A stretch of 64,000 bases of DNA from Pseudomonas sp. ICMP 561 (lineage in GTDB: Bacteria; Pseudomonadota; Gammaproteobacteria; Pseudomonadales; Pseudomonadaceae). A model generated the notes under the pieces. It was given only the letters and a program-made list of their open reading frames with translations. It had not been told where the DNA came from and made no database searches. Of the stretch, positions 25,574 through 35,017 are shown piece after piece. Every line of letters begins with the position of its first letter. Position 1 is the first letter of the stretch. Made by a program: the position numbers and the translations under genes. The stretch is from positions 1 through 64,000 of the forward strand of contig NZ_LKBT01000045.1 in NCBI RefSeq assembly GCF_002699985.1. Direction: 5' to 3'.

Positions 25574-26338
25574 ATGTACAAACTGACCATCGATGGCCTG
25601 CATAAAAGCTACGGCGATAACAAAGTACTCAAAGGTGTTTCGCTCAAAGCCAGCAGCGGCGATGTCATCTGCCTGATCGGCGCCAGCGGCTCCGGCAAAA
25701 GCACGTTCCTGCGCTGCATCAATTTCCTTGAACAACCGAACGACGGTGCCATGAGCCTGGACGGCAAGCAGGTTCGCATGGTCAGCGACAAGGGCCACAT
25801 GCGCGTTGCCGACCCGGATGAGCTGCAAAGCATCCGCACCCGGCTGGCCATGGTGTTCCAGCATTTTAACCTGTGGGCGCACATGACCGTTCTGGAAAAC
25901 ATCACCATGGCACCGCGCCGGGTGCTGGGCGTTTCCAAGGAAGAAGCCGAAGCCCGCGCCCGCAAATATCTGGACAAGGTCGGCCTGCCGGAACGCGTTG
26001 CCGACCAATACCCGGCCTTCCTGTCCGGTGGTCAGCAGCAGCGCGTAGCCATTGCCCGCGCGCTGGCGATGGAGCCCGAAATCATGCTGTTCGACGAGCC
26101 GACCTCGGCACTCGATCCCGAGCTGGTCGGCGAAGTACTCAAAGTGATTCAGGGTCTGGCCGAAGAAGGTCGAACCATGATCATGGTGACCCACGAAATG
26201 AGCTTTGCCCGTAAAGTCGCCAACCAGATCGTATTCCTGCACCAAGGCCAGATCGAAGAGTCCGGTCACCCTGATGAGGTGTTGGGCAATCCGAAAAGCG
26301 AGCGGCTGCAGCAGTTCTTGAGCGGGAATTTGAAGTAA
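25574..26338 (+). CDS. Basic amino acid ABC transporter ATP-binding protein (HisP/AotP-like)
   Basis: The 254-residue ATPase has Walker A (GASGSGKST), Q-loop (VFQHFNLWAH), signature (LSGGQQQRVAIARAL), Walker B (IMLFDEPTSALD) and H-loop (VTHEM). The insertion with RVADPDELQSIRTR is typical of HisP. The start MYKLTIDGLHKS at 25574 was chosen because GAGGA precedes it; upstream codons in the same frame run through the previous gene. It completes the five-gene transporter operon. No argR gene follows, unlike the aot operon of P. aeruginosa. Confidence 0.95.
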   Translation: MYKLTIDGLHKSYGDNKVLKGVSLKASSGDVICLIGASGSGKSTFLRCINFLEQPNDGAMSLDGKQVRMVSDKGHMRVADPDELQSIRTRLAMVFQHFNLWAHMTVLENITMAPRRVLGVSKEEAEARARKYLDKVGLPERVADQYPAFLSGGQQQRVAIARALAMEPEIMLFDEPTSALDPELVGEVLKVIQGLAEEGRTMIMVTHEMSFARKVANQIVFLHQGQIEESGHPDEVLGNPKSERLQQFLSGNLK

Positions 26339-26347
26339 CCGGCAGCC

Positions 26348-26437
26348 TGTTGGAGCGAGGCTTGCCCGCGAACCAGACAATGCGGCGCATCAGGCGTGCC
26401 GTGTCATCGTTCTTCGCGGGCAAGCCTCGCTCCAACA
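26348..26437. repeat. REP-like inverted pair (GCGAGGCTTGCCCGCGAA family)
   Basis: The arms TGTTGGAGCGAGGCTTGCCC and GGGCAAGCCTCGCTCCAACA face each other at the end of the transporter operon. The following 20 bases are rich in AAC repeats. Confidence 0.85.
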
Positions 26438-26511
26438 AACAACAACCAACACAACTAATCCCCCATCTGCGCTGTCTCTGAAATACCCCCTTTCAGAGCA
26501 CACAGCGGCGC

Positions 26512-29001
26512 ATGAGCAGACCCACCGATTTCGCTCAGCGATGGTTTTCGGAACGCAGCTGGAAGCCCTTTCCTTTTCAAAAAGAGGTCTGGTCGGCCGT
26601 TAAGCAGGGGCACTCAGGCCTGCTGCACGCAAGCACCGGCTCTGGTAAGACCTACGCCGTATGGTTCGCTGCGCTCAATCGTTTCGCACAAGCCGTCAAA
26701 CCGCCAGCCGACGACAAACCCCGCAAGCGCAAACCGCCCGCCACACCGCTCAGCGTGTTGTGGATAACGCCCATGCGCGCACTGGCTGCCGACACTGCCA
26801 GAGCGCTCGAAGCCCCCTTGGCAGATCTGGACATCCCCTGGAGCGTCGGCCTGCGCACAGGCGATACGAGCAGCAGCGAACGCGCCCGACAAGGGCGACG
26901 ACTGCCCACTGCGCTGATCACCACGCCCGAAAGCCTGACCCTGTTACAGACTCGCGCTGACGCTCAAAGCACGTTCTCGACCCTTAAGATGGTCGTCGTG
27001 GATGAGTGGCACGAACTGATCGGCAACAAACGCGGCGTCCAGTTGCAACTGGCACTGGCCCGCTTGCGCCAATGGAATCCGGATCTGATCGTGTGGGGCG
27101 TTTCCGCGACGCTCGGCAATCAACAGCACGCTCAGGAAGTGCTGGTCGGCGAAGGCGGGATCAGCGTGCAAGGCAAGATCACCAAAGAACTACGCGTGGA
27201 CACCCTGTTGCCACCGTCCATAGAACGCTTCCCGTGGGCCGGGCATATGGGCTTGCGTATGCTGCCGCAAGTACTGGCGGAAGTGGACAGCAGCGCCAGT
27301 TGCCTGGTGTTCACCAACACACGTGCGCAATCAGAGGTTTGGTATCAGGCTCTGCTGGAAGCTCGCCCGGACTGGGCCGGACTGATTGCCCTGCACCACG
27401 GCTCACTGGCGCGAGAAGTGCGGGACTGGGTCGAGCGCGCCCTGAAGGAAGGCCACCTCAAGGCAGTGGTGTGCACCTCCAGCCTCGATCTGGGCGTGGA
27501 CTTTCTTCCCGTCGAGCGTGTGCTGCAAATCGGCTCACCTAAAGGTGTTGCACGCCTCATGCAACGTGCCGGGCGTTCGGGCCATGCACCGGGCCGCCCA
27601 TCGCGAGTGACGCTGGTGCCAACGCACAGCCTGGAACTGGTTGAGGCCGCTGCGGCTCATGACGCGGTAGCAGCGCGGATGATCGAGCCCAGAGAATCAC
27701 CACACAAGCCTCTCGACGTACTGGTCCAGCATCTGGTCAGCATGGCGCTGGGCGGCGGCTTCGATCCCGAAACGCTGTTACGCGAAGTACGCACTGCCTG
27801 GGCATATCGAGAACTGACCGATGACGAGTGGCAATGGGCATTGGCTTTCGTTCGTCATGGCGGCCATTCGTTGACCGCCTACCCGGACTATCGACGCGTT
27901 GAGCCTGACGACAATGGCATCTGGCGGGTGCCGGACGCGCGCCTTGCCAGACGTCACCGCATGAGCATCGGCACCATCGTCAGCGACGCCAGCATCAACG
28001 TAAAGTACTGGAAAAAAGGCGGCGGAGGTGGCTCGCTGGGCAGCGTCGAAGAAGGATTCATTGCGCGCCTGAAGCCTGGTGATGGGTTTCTGTTTAGTGG
28101 GCGATTGCTGGAGCTGGTGCGCGTCGAAAACATGACCGCCTATGTGAAAAAAGCGACCAGCAAAAAAGCCGCTGTTCCACGCTGGAATGGCGGGCGCATG
28201 CCGCTCTCCAGCGAATTGGCCGCTGCCGTGGTGACAAAGTTCGACGCAGCCGCTCACGGCGAATTCAACAGCCCGGAAATGCAGGCCGTTAAACCCTTGC
28301 TGGAAGTCCAGCGGCAGTGGTCCGCCCTGCCTCAGGAAAACACGCTGCTGTCAGAAATCATGAAATCCCGGGAGGGCTGGCACCTGTTTCTCTACCCTTT
28401 TGCCGGTCGCCATGTGCATCTGGGACTGGCGAGCCTGTTGGCCTGGCGATTGAGCCGCCATACACCACTGACCTTTTCCATCGCGGTTAACGATTATGGT
28501 TTTGAGCTGCTCAGCGCCACCGAGGTGGATTGGCAGGCAGAACTACGCCCTGAGCTGTTCAGTGAAGAGCATCTGATGAACGACATCATGGCCAGCCTGA
28601 ACGCGGGCGAACTGGCCCTGAGACGCTTCAGGGAAATCGCCCGCATTGCCGGGCTGGTATTCTCCGGCTATCCCGGTGCGCCGAAGAGCAACCGGCAACT
28701 ACAGGCGTCCAGTGGGCTGTTCTTCGAAGTTTTCAAACAATACGACGCTGGCAACCTGCTGCTGACACAGGCTCAAGAAGAGGTTCTGCGTCAGGAGCTG
28801 GATGTCGCGAGACTGGAGCACACCTTGCAACGCATCAACCAACGCACGCTGGACGTCCATCTGATCAAACGCGCTACGCCGATGGCCTTTCCCCTGCTGG
28901 TAGAGCGTATGCGCGAAAGCCTGAGCTCGGAAAAGCTCGCAGACCGGATTGCCCGAATGGTGCGCGACCTGGAAAAAGCAGCAGGAACTGACGTCACATG
29001 A
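26512..29001 (+). CDS. Ligase-associated DEXH-box helicase (Lhr-core type)
   Basis: The 829-residue superfamily 2 helicase has motif I (STGSGKTY, residues 41-48), motif II DEWH (164-167), motif III (VSATLGNQQHA), and motifs V-VI (SSLDLGVDFLPVERVLQIG, MQRAGRSGH). A winged-helix and an Lhr C-terminal beta-barrel region follow. This is the ATP-driven 3'-5' translocase of the Lhr/MPE/exonuclease/ligase DNA repair set. Its stop codon overlaps the start of the pdeM gene by 4 bases. It has a weak ribosome binding site. The ligase and exonuclease of the set lie upstream of the transporter operon. Confidence 0.95.
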   Translation: MSRPTDFAQRWFSERSWKPFPFQKEVWSAVKQGHSGLLHASTGSGKTYAVWFAALNRFAQAVKPPADDKPRKRKPPATPLSVLWITPMRALAADTARALEAPLADLDIPWSVGLRTGDTSSSERARQGRRLPTALITTPESLTLLQTRADAQSTFSTLKMVVVDEWHELIGNKRGVQLQLALARLRQWNPDLIVWGVSATLGNQQHAQEVLVGEGGISVQGKITKELRVDTLLPPSIERFPWAGHMGLRMLPQVLAEVDSSASCLVFTNTRAQSEVWYQALLEARPDWAGLIALHHGSLAREVRDWVERALKEGHLKAVVCTSSLDLGVDFLPVERVLQIGSPKGVARLMQRAGRSGHAPGRPSRVTLVPTHSLELVEAAAAHDAVAARMIEPRESPHKPLDVLVQHLVSMALGGGFDPETLLREVRTAWAYRELTDDEWQWALAFVRHGGHSLTAYPDYRRVEPDDNGIWRVPDARLARRHRMSIGTIVSDASINVKYWKKGGGGGSLGSVEEGFIARLKPGDGFLFSGRLLELVRVENMTAYVKKATSKKAAVPRWNGGRMPLSSELAAAVVTKFDAAAHGEFNSPEMQAVKPLLEVQRQWSALPQENTLLSEIMKSREGWHLFLYPFAGRHVHLGLASLLAWRLSRHTPLTFSIAVNDYGFELLSATEVDWQAELRPELFSEEHLMNDIMASLNAGELALRRFREIARIAGLVFSGYPGAPKSNRQLQASSGLFFEVFKQYDAGNLLLTQAQEEVLRQELDVARLEHTLQRINQRTLDVHLIKRATPMAFPLLVERMRESLSSEKLADRIARMVRDLEKAAGTDVT

Positions 29002-29654
29002 ATCCTCACGTCCCGGTACAACTGGCAGGTGCCGAGCTTTGGTTGCTGGCTGAAAAAGCCATTTACTATCCCGAATATCGAGCTTTGCTGATCGCCGATG
29101 TGCATTTTGGCAAAGCGGCTGCCTTTCGCGCGCTTGGGCAGCCGGTCCCGCAAGGCACGACCCAAAGCAACTTGCAGCGCCTTGATGACCTGCTGCGGAG
29201 CTATCCCTGTGACCGGCTGATATTCCTCGGCGACTTCCTGCATGCGCGGCAGTCGCGCACGCCGTCCACGCTGGAGGCACTCAGCAATTGGCGATCCGGG
29301 CATCCGACGCTGGCAATCACGCTGATCCGTGGCAACCATGATAAGCACGCAGGCGATCCCCCTGCAGACTTGATGATCGAGACCGTGCCGGAACCGCTAC
29401 TGTTGGGGCCCTTCGCGCTGCAGCATGAACCTCATCCGCACCCGACCCATCACGTGCTGGCAGGGCATGTTCATCCGGTTTATCACTTGCAGGGGCGTGG
29501 ACGTCAGCGCCTGCGGCTGGCGTGCTTCTATCTCAATGAGCGCACGAGCCTGTTGCCCGCGTTCGGAGCATTTACCGGCGGGTACAAGGTAGAGCGTGAG
29601 CAGGACAGCAGAATTTACGTGGTGGGAGATGGAGCGGTATGGGCGACTGGCTGA
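28998..29654 (+). CDS. pdeM: Ligase-associated DNA damage response endonuclease PdeM
   Basis: The 218-residue protein is a binuclear metallophosphoesterase with motifs D34-V-H36 (ADVHFGKA), GDFLHAR, RGNHDKH and AGHVHPVY. In the family these bind two Mn2+ ions and cut DNA. It is cotranslated with the Lhr-type helicase by a 4-base overlap and is the fourth member of the repair set. Confidence 0.94.
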   Translation: MNPHVPVQLAGAELWLLAEKAIYYPEYRALLIADVHFGKAAAFRALGQPVPQGTTQSNLQRLDDLLRSYPCDRLIFLGDFLHARQSRTPSTLEALSNWRSGHPTLAITLIRGNHDKHAGDPPADLMIETVPEPLLLGPFALQHEPHPHPTHHVLAGHVHPVYHLQGRGRQRLRLACFYLNERTSLLPAFGAFTGGYKVEREQDSRIYVVGDGAVWATG

Positions 29655-29766
29655 AACGATTCAAGTCTGCACATTTAATCCGGATGCGCGCATGATCCAG
29701 AGTGATTTGAAATTCATCAGCAGCACTGCTGGCCAATTCATGCGCCAGCAGCAGCAAGAAAACTAT

Positions 29767-29982
29767 TCAGGCAACCGGAGCCGGTGGTGGCTCGTCTGGA
29801 AGAGTCGGTTCGCCGGGTTCCATCGGCTGAGGATGGTCATTGGGGGTATCCGGGCCTGGCTGCCCCGGTACGCCGCCGACCATGTTGAACTGCGGATAGG
29901 CGAGTAACGACAAGGCAAGCAGACCCACATGATTCTCTCGCGGGTCCGCCCCCTGGGCGCTGGCGTTCGATTGTCTCTTCAT
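29767..29982 (-). CDS. Small conserved Pro-rich hypothetical protein
   Basis: The 71-residue frame starts with MKRQSNASAQGADP. It has one short hydrophobic stretch (HVGLLALSLLAYPQFNMVGG) and ends in a Pro-rich tail. A very good ribosome binding site (AGGAGTACCTT) sits directly before the ATG, which is the best argument that it is real. I seem to recall near-identical small proteins in other Pseudomonas. The function is unknown; it may be exported or membrane-attached. Confidence 0.6.
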   Translation of the reverse strand: MKRQSNASAQGADPRENHVGLLALSLLAYPQFNMVGGVPGQPGPDTPNDHPQPMEPGEPTLPDEPPPAPVA

Positions 29983-30100
29983 AAGGTACTCCTGAGCGTT
30001 ATCCCCTGCTCACGCGGTGTGAGAAGAAGCGATTCAGTCAATAGAGTGCCGATTTGAGGACTAATTCAATTTCGCCAGACTTAACGGTAACAAATATCAG

Positions 30101-30667
30101 TTAAGCGCGAGGCAAGGTAACGCCACGCTGCCCTTGATATTTGCCGCCACGATCCTTGTAAGACACTTCACACTCTTCGTCGGACTCGAGGAACAGCATC
30201 TGCGCCACACCCTCGTTGGCGTAGATTTTCGCAGGCAATGTGGTGGTGTTGGAGAACTCCAGGGTCACATGACCTTCCCATTCCGGCTCAAGCGGCGTCA
30301 CGTTCACGATGATGCCGCAACGCGCATACGTGCTTTTACCCAGACAGATGGTCAGCACGTTACGTGGAATACGGAAGTATTCGACGGTGCGCGCCAGAGC
30401 AAAAGAGTTAGGCGGGATGATGCAAACATCGCTTTTCACGTCGACAAAGCTGCCTTCATCGAAGTTTTTCGGGTCAACGATTGCAGAATTGATGTTGGTG
30501 AAAATCTTGAATTCATCTGCACAGCGCACATCGTAGCCATAGCTGGAAACGCCATAAGAGATGAGACGACTGGCGCCTTCGCCACGCATCTGGCGCTCGA
30601 CGAAGGGCTCGATCATGCCCTGCTCCTGCGCCATGCGGCGAATCCACTTGTCCGATTTGATGCTCAT
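30101..30667 (-). CDS. dcd: dCTP deaminase
   Basis: The enzyme deaminates dCTP to dUTP, the first step towards dTMP. The 188-residue protein has the normal family length and the conserved segments SSYGYDVRCADEFKIF, GKSTYARCGIIVNVTPLEPE and the C-terminal strand KYQGQRGVTLPR. The Glu in PLEPEWEG is the catalytic residue by analogy. The start at 30667 follows AGGA. It diverges from the cold-shock gene. Confidence 0.96.
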   Translation of the reverse strand: MSIKSDKWIRRMAQEQGMIEPFVERQMRGEGASRLISYGVSSYGYDVRCADEFKIFTNINSAIVDPKNFDEGSFVDVKSDVCIIPPNSFALARTVEYFRIPRNVLTICLGKSTYARCGIIVNVTPLEPEWEGHVTLEFSNTTTLPAKIYANEGVAQMLFLESDEECEVSYKDRGGKYQGQRGVTLPRA

Positions 30668-30977
30668 GGCGATGTCCTGATAGCTGGGTGAAAAAACATG
30701 TCCGGCATCTTACCGGGCCACGGCTTTGGGTTCAAAGCTTGTAGCAGCCTGCAAGCCAATGCTTTTTCCCATGAATGGAAATAATCCTCAATTGACGGTT
30801 GGCATGCTCAAAAAAAAGCGTTAAGGTGGCGTCACTGTGTTGCTTGTGTCACTGAGAATCTCTACACGATGTTGAATTTCGATCCAACCATCTCCAAGAA
30901 TTTTTCCTGCTCTTTGCACTCAGTCTCGGCCAGGGCACTTCCTGAGTCGCAGTTAACTTTGTCCAAGGAGATACACC
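30668..30977. other. Divergent promoter region and long leader of the cold-shock gene
   Basis: The 310 bases hold no coding sequence. Cold-shock genes of this family usually have a long 5' untranslated region that folds differently in the cold, and the distance here fits that. I cannot place the promoter with confidence; TTGACG near 30793 is a possible -35 box without a clear partner. Confidence 0.45.
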
Positions 30978-31187
30978 ATGTCTAATCGCCAAACTGGTAC
31001 CGTTAAGTGGTTCAACGATGAAAAAGGCTTCGGCTTCATCACTCCACAATCCGGTGACGACCTGTTCGTGCACTTCAAAGCTATCCAATCTGACGGCTTC
31101 AAAAGCCTGAAAGAAGGCCAACAGGTCTCTTTCATCGCTACCCGCGGTCAGAAAGGCATGCAAGCTGAAGAAGTTCAAGTTATCTAA
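30978..31187 (+). CDS. Cold-shock family protein (CspA/CapB-like)
   Basis: The 69-residue OB-fold protein carries both RNA-binding motifs: KWFNDEKGFGFI (RNP1) and DLFVHFKAI (RNP2). It binds single-stranded RNA and DNA and acts as an RNA chaperone. It has a strong ribosome binding site (AAGGAGAT). A strong terminator follows. Confidence 0.96.
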   Translation: MSNRQTGTVKWFNDEKGFGFITPQSGDDLFVHFKAIQSDGFKSLKEGQQVSFIATRGQKGMQAEEVQVI

Positions 31188-31207
31188 CTTGTACTTATTC
31201 GCTTAAA

Positions 31208-31234
31208 GAACCCCGCTTCGGCGGGGTTTTTTTA
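31208..31234 (+). terminator. Intrinsic terminator of the cold-shock gene
   Basis: AACCCCGC and GCGGGGTT form an 8-bp stem with a TTCG tetraloop, followed by TTTTTTAT. Confidence 0.95.
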
Positions 31235-31313
31235 TGCCTGTAGAAAATACCCGCGGCATCGCCACCCGAAACTGTGGGAGAGAATTCATTCGCACACAGG
31301 ACCTACACAATCC

Positions 31314-31403
31314 GTAGGACCGGCTTTAGCCGGGAGGGCGTCGGGAGATCCACCGAAGCTTCTTCACCAGAAATAGTGCTCTCCCGGCTAAAGCCAGTCC
31401 TAC
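31314..31403. repeat. REP-like inverted pair (ACCGGCTTTAGCCGGGAG family)
   Basis: The arms GTAGGACCGGCTTTAGCCGG and CCGGCTAAAGCCAGTCCTAC face each other between the converging cold-shock and apbC genes. One arm has a single substitution. Confidence 0.85.
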
Positions 31404-31446
31404 AAGATTGCGGGCAAAACACAAATCTCCCTAGGTTTTGCTGCTC

Positions 31447-32541
31447 TTAATCGTCGCTAACAGAAATACTCGGCATCGCCGGGCTGGCCGCTTCCTGCAG
31501 CACGATCCGGGCCCCCACATGGCGCGCCAGTTCCTGATACACCATCGCAATCTGACTTTCCGGCTCAGCCATAACGGTCGGCTTACCACCATCAGCCTGC
31601 TCGCGAATCAGCATCGACAATGGCAACGAAGCCAGCAGCTCGACGTCGTACTGCGAGGCCAGCTTCTCGCCACCGCCCTCACCGAACAAATGCTCCGCGT
31701 GACCGCAGTTCGAGCAAATATGTACGGCCATGTTTTCCACGACACCCAGCACTGGAATATTGACCTTACGGAACATCTCGACGCCTTTTTTCGCATCGAG
31801 CAGCGCCAGATCCTGAGGCGTCGTGACGATCACCGCACCTGCGACCGGGACTTTCTGCGCCAGCGTCAGCTGGATATCACCCGTACCCGGCGGCATATCG
31901 ATGACCAGGTAATCCAGATCATTCCACGCCGTTTGCGTAATCAACTGCAGAAGTGCGCCGGAAACCATCGGGCCGCGCCAGACCATCGGCGTGTTGTCAT
32001 CGGTCAGAAAGGCCATGGACATCACCTCGACACCATGGGCCTCGATGGGCACGAACCATTTCTGATCCTTGATTTTAGGCCGTGTGCCTTCAGCGATGCC
32101 GAACATCACGCCCTGACTCGGACCGTAGATGTCAGCATCCAGAATCCCGACCCGCGCGCCTTCGCGAGACAACGCCAATGCCAGATTGGCCGCCGTGGTG
32201 GATTTGCCCACGCCGCCTTTGCCGGATGCTACGGCAACAATATTCTTCACATTAGCCAGACCGGGAATCTGCCCTTGAGCCTTGTGCGGCTCAATCACCG
32301 TGGTGATCTCCACCTTGGCGGAGGTCACACCCTCCAGACCCTCAATGGCGATTTGCAGCATCTGCGCCCAGCCACTCTTGAACAGACCGGCCGCGTAACC
32401 CAGCTCAAGCTGCACACTGACGCGCTCGCCGTGGACCTCAATGGCACGCACACACCCGGCGGTCACGGGGTCCTGATTCAAATAAGGATCGGTATATTGG
32501 CGAAGAACGGCTTCCACCGCTGCGCGATTAACAGCGCTCAT
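31447..32541 (-). CDS. apbC: Iron-sulfur cluster carrier protein ApbC (Mrp family)
   Basis: The 364-residue P-loop ATPase loads Fe-S clusters onto target proteins. Its N-terminal domain (residues 1-85) is a MIP18/DUF59 domain. The deviant Walker A reads GKGGVGKST (residues 107-115). Two Cys in the CSNCGHAEH motif bridge the cluster in the dimer. The start at 32541 follows GGGAG. It diverges from metG, an arrangement also seen in enterobacteria. Confidence 0.95.
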   Translation of the reverse strand: MSAVNRAAVEAVLRQYTDPYLNQDPVTAGCVRAIEVHGERVSVQLELGYAAGLFKSGWAQMLQIAIEGLEGVTSAKVEITTVIEPHKAQGQIPGLANVKNIVAVASGKGGVGKSTTAANLALALSREGARVGILDADIYGPSQGVMFGIAEGTRPKIKDQKWFVPIEAHGVEVMSMAFLTDDNTPMVWRGPMVSGALLQLITQTAWNDLDYLVIDMPPGTGDIQLTLAQKVPVAGAVIVTTPQDLALLDAKKGVEMFRKVNIPVLGVVENMAVHICSNCGHAEHLFGEGGGEKLASQYDVELLASLPLSMLIREQADGGKPTVMAEPESQIAMVYQELARHVGARIVLQEAASPAMPSISVSDD

Positions 32542-32633
32542 GGGCTACTCCCGAATAAAGACAGACTAAAACAGGCGGCTATCCTAACGCTTCTGCGTGC
32601 CACCGGCATGGTTTCGCTGGAATCATCATTCCC

Positions 32634-32720
32634 GTAGGAGCGCGCTTGCCCGCGATAGCGTCAGACCGGGCGGTAATATTTCGACTGAAATACCGCAATC
32701 GCGGGCAAGCGCGCTCCTAC
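32634..32720. repeat. REP-like inverted pair (GCGCGCTTGCCCGCGA family)
   Basis: The arms GTAGGAGCGCGCTTGCCCGC and GCGGGCAAGCGCGCTCCTAC face each other between the divergent apbC and metG genes. This is an unusual place for a REP pair, which mostly follow genes. Confidence 0.85.
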
Positions 32721-32833
32721 AGGCAATGCTCAACGATTAACCACGCACATTCCTACAGTCAGCACAGGATGAAAAAAATCACTCAGACCTTTATAGTGGC
32801 CGACCTCCGTTTCACTTCAAGTAGCCGAGCCCC

Positions 32834-34882
32834 ATGTCCGAGCCACGCAAGATCCTCGTTACCAGCGCCCTGCCCTATGCCAATGGTTCGATCCATCTTG
32901 GCCATATGCTTGAGTACATCCAGACCGATATGTGGGTGCGCTTCCAGAAGCACCGCGGCAACCAATGCATCTATGTCTGCGCGGACGACGCTCACGGCTC
33001 GGCAATCATGCTGCGCGCGGAAAAGGAAGGCATCACCCCGGAACAACTGATCGACAACGTCAAGGCGGAACATAGCGCCGACTTCAGTGATTTCCTGGTG
33101 GACTTCGACAATTTCCACTCGACGCACTCGGATGAAAACCGCGAGCTGTCGAGCATGATCTACACCCGCCTGCGCGATGCCGGGCATATCGCTACCCGCT
33201 CGATCACCCAGTATTTCGACCCGGAAAAGAAAATGTTCCTGGCCGACCGCTTCATCAAGGGCACCTGCCCGAAATGCGGCACTGAAGATCAGTACGGCGA
33301 CAACTGCGAAAAGTGCGGTGCGACCTACGCGCCAACCGACCTGAAAGACCCGAAATCGGCGATTTCCGGCGCTACGCCTGTCCTGAAAGATTCGAAGCAT
33401 TTCTTCTTCGACCTGCCAGCCTTTGACGCCATGCTCAAAAGCTGGACACGCAGCGGTACACTGCAGGATGCCGTGGCAAACAAGATCGCCGAATGGCTGG
33501 ATGCCGGCCTGCAGCAGTGGGATATCTCCCGCGATGCGCCTTACTTCGGCTTCGAAATCCCTGACGAGCCGGGCAAATACTTCTACGTGTGGCTGGACGC
33601 TCCTGTCGGCTACATGGCCAGCTTCAAGAACCTGTGCGCACGCCGTCCTGATCTGGATTTCGATGCTTTCTGGACCAAGGATTCGACGACCGAGCTGTAT
33701 CACTTCATCGGCAAGGACATCGTCAACTTCCACGCCCTGTTCTGGCCAGCAATGCTCGAAGGTGCAGGCCTGCGCAAGCCAACCGGTATCAATGTGCACG
33801 GCTACCTGACCGTCAACGGTCAAAAAATGTCGAAATCACGTGGTACGTTCATCAAGGCACGCACCTACCTGGACCAATTGTCGCCGGAATACCTGCGCTA
33901 TTACTACGCAGCCAAACTGGGCAAGGGTGTGGACGACCTCGACCTGAACCTCGACGACTTCGTGCAGAAGGTCAACTCGGACCTGATCGGCAAGGTCGTG
34001 AACATTGCCAGTCGTTGCGCGGGCTTCATTCACAAAGGCAATGCCGGTGTGATGGTGGCTGAAAATGCGGCTCCGGAACTGACCGACGCGTTTCTGGCTG
34101 CAGCACCTGGTATCGCAGAAGCCTATGAAGCACGCGACTTCGCCAGAGCAATGCGGGAAATCATGGGTCTGGCGGACCGCGCCAACGCCTGGATCGCTGA
34201 CAAGGCTCCCTGGTCTCTGGCCAAGCAGGAAGGTAAACAGAATGAAGTACAGGCGGTCTGCGCACTGGGCATCAACCTGTTCCGGCAACTGGTGATTTTC
34301 CTCAAACCGGTATTGCCACTACTGGCTGCCGACGCCGAGAAATTCCTCAACGTTGCGCCACTGACTTGGGATGATCACAAGACGCTGCTGAGCAATCATC
34401 AGCTCAACCCGTTCCAGGCCCTGATGAGCCGCATCGACCCGGCCAAGGTTGAAGCCATGACCGCCGCTTCGAAAGAAGACCTGACGGCCAGTGCAACCGA
34501 TACCGGTGCTGCGCCCGAGGGGAATGGCGAACTCGCCAAGGACCCGCTGTCTGCCGAGATCGATTTCGATACCTTTGCAGCAGTGGACCTGCGAGTCGCC
34601 CTGATCCTCAAGGCCGAGCATGTTGAAGGGGCAGATAAACTTCTGCGTCTGACTCTGGATATCGGTGACGAACAGCGCAACGTGTTCTCAGGCATCAAAA
34701 GTGCCTACCCGAACCCGTCTGAGCTGGAGGGCCGCCTGACCATGATGATTGCCAACCTCAAACCGCGGAAAATGCGCTTCGGCATCTCGGAAGGCATGGT
34801 GATGGCCGCAGGCCCGGGTGGCGAAGAAATCTACCTGCTCAGCCCTGATAGCGGTGCCAAACCAGGCCAACGCATCAAGTAA
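32834..34882 (+). CDS. metG: Methionyl-tRNA synthetase
   Basis: The enzyme charges tRNA-Met for initiation and elongation. The 682-residue protein has a class I core with HLGH (residues 21-24) and KMSKS (331-335). A zinc knuckle has two CxxC pairs (CPKCGTEDQYGDNCEKCG). The C-terminal EMAP/Trbp111-like tRNA-binding and dimerisation domain runs from about residue 580. Length and order match the long bacterial form. A terminator follows. Confidence 0.98.
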   Translation: MSEPRKILVTSALPYANGSIHLGHMLEYIQTDMWVRFQKHRGNQCIYVCADDAHGSAIMLRAEKEGITPEQLIDNVKAEHSADFSDFLVDFDNFHSTHSDENRELSSMIYTRLRDAGHIATRSITQYFDPEKKMFLADRFIKGTCPKCGTEDQYGDNCEKCGATYAPTDLKDPKSAISGATPVLKDSKHFFFDLPAFDAMLKSWTRSGTLQDAVANKIAEWLDAGLQQWDISRDAPYFGFEIPDEPGKYFYVWLDAPVGYMASFKNLCARRPDLDFDAFWTKDSTTELYHFIGKDIVNFHALFWPAMLEGAGLRKPTGINVHGYLTVNGQKMSKSRGTFIKARTYLDQLSPEYLRYYYAAKLGKGVDDLDLNLDDFVQKVNSDLIGKVVNIASRCAGFIHKGNAGVMVAENAAPELTDAFLAAAPGIAEAYEARDFARAMREIMGLADRANAWIADKAPWSLAKQEGKQNEVQAVCALGINLFRQLVIFLKPVLPLLAADAEKFLNVAPLTWDDHKTLLSNHQLNPFQALMSRIDPAKVEAMTAASKEDLTASATDTGAAPEGNGELAKDPLSAEIDFDTFAAVDLRVALILKAEHVEGADKLLRLTLDIGDEQRNVFSGIKSAYPNPSELEGRLTMMIANLKPRKMRFGISEGMVMAAGPGGEEIYLLSPDSGAKPGQRIK

Positions 34883-34895
34883 GACTTGAGGCCTG

Positions 34896-34930
34896 CCCGA
34901 TAACAGCCTTATACGCTGTTATCGGGTTTG
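34896..34930 (+). terminator. Intrinsic terminator of metG
   Basis: CCCGATAACAGC and GCTGTTATCGGG form a 12-bp stem with a 7-base loop, followed by TTTG. Confidence 0.85.
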
Positions 34931-35017
34931 TGCTTTTTGCAGTAAAAACAAACGTTCGCCTGCGAGCGCTTCACCCACTTCACTTGCCCACCGCCTGCTC
35001 GCCTATCCGGCAAAACC

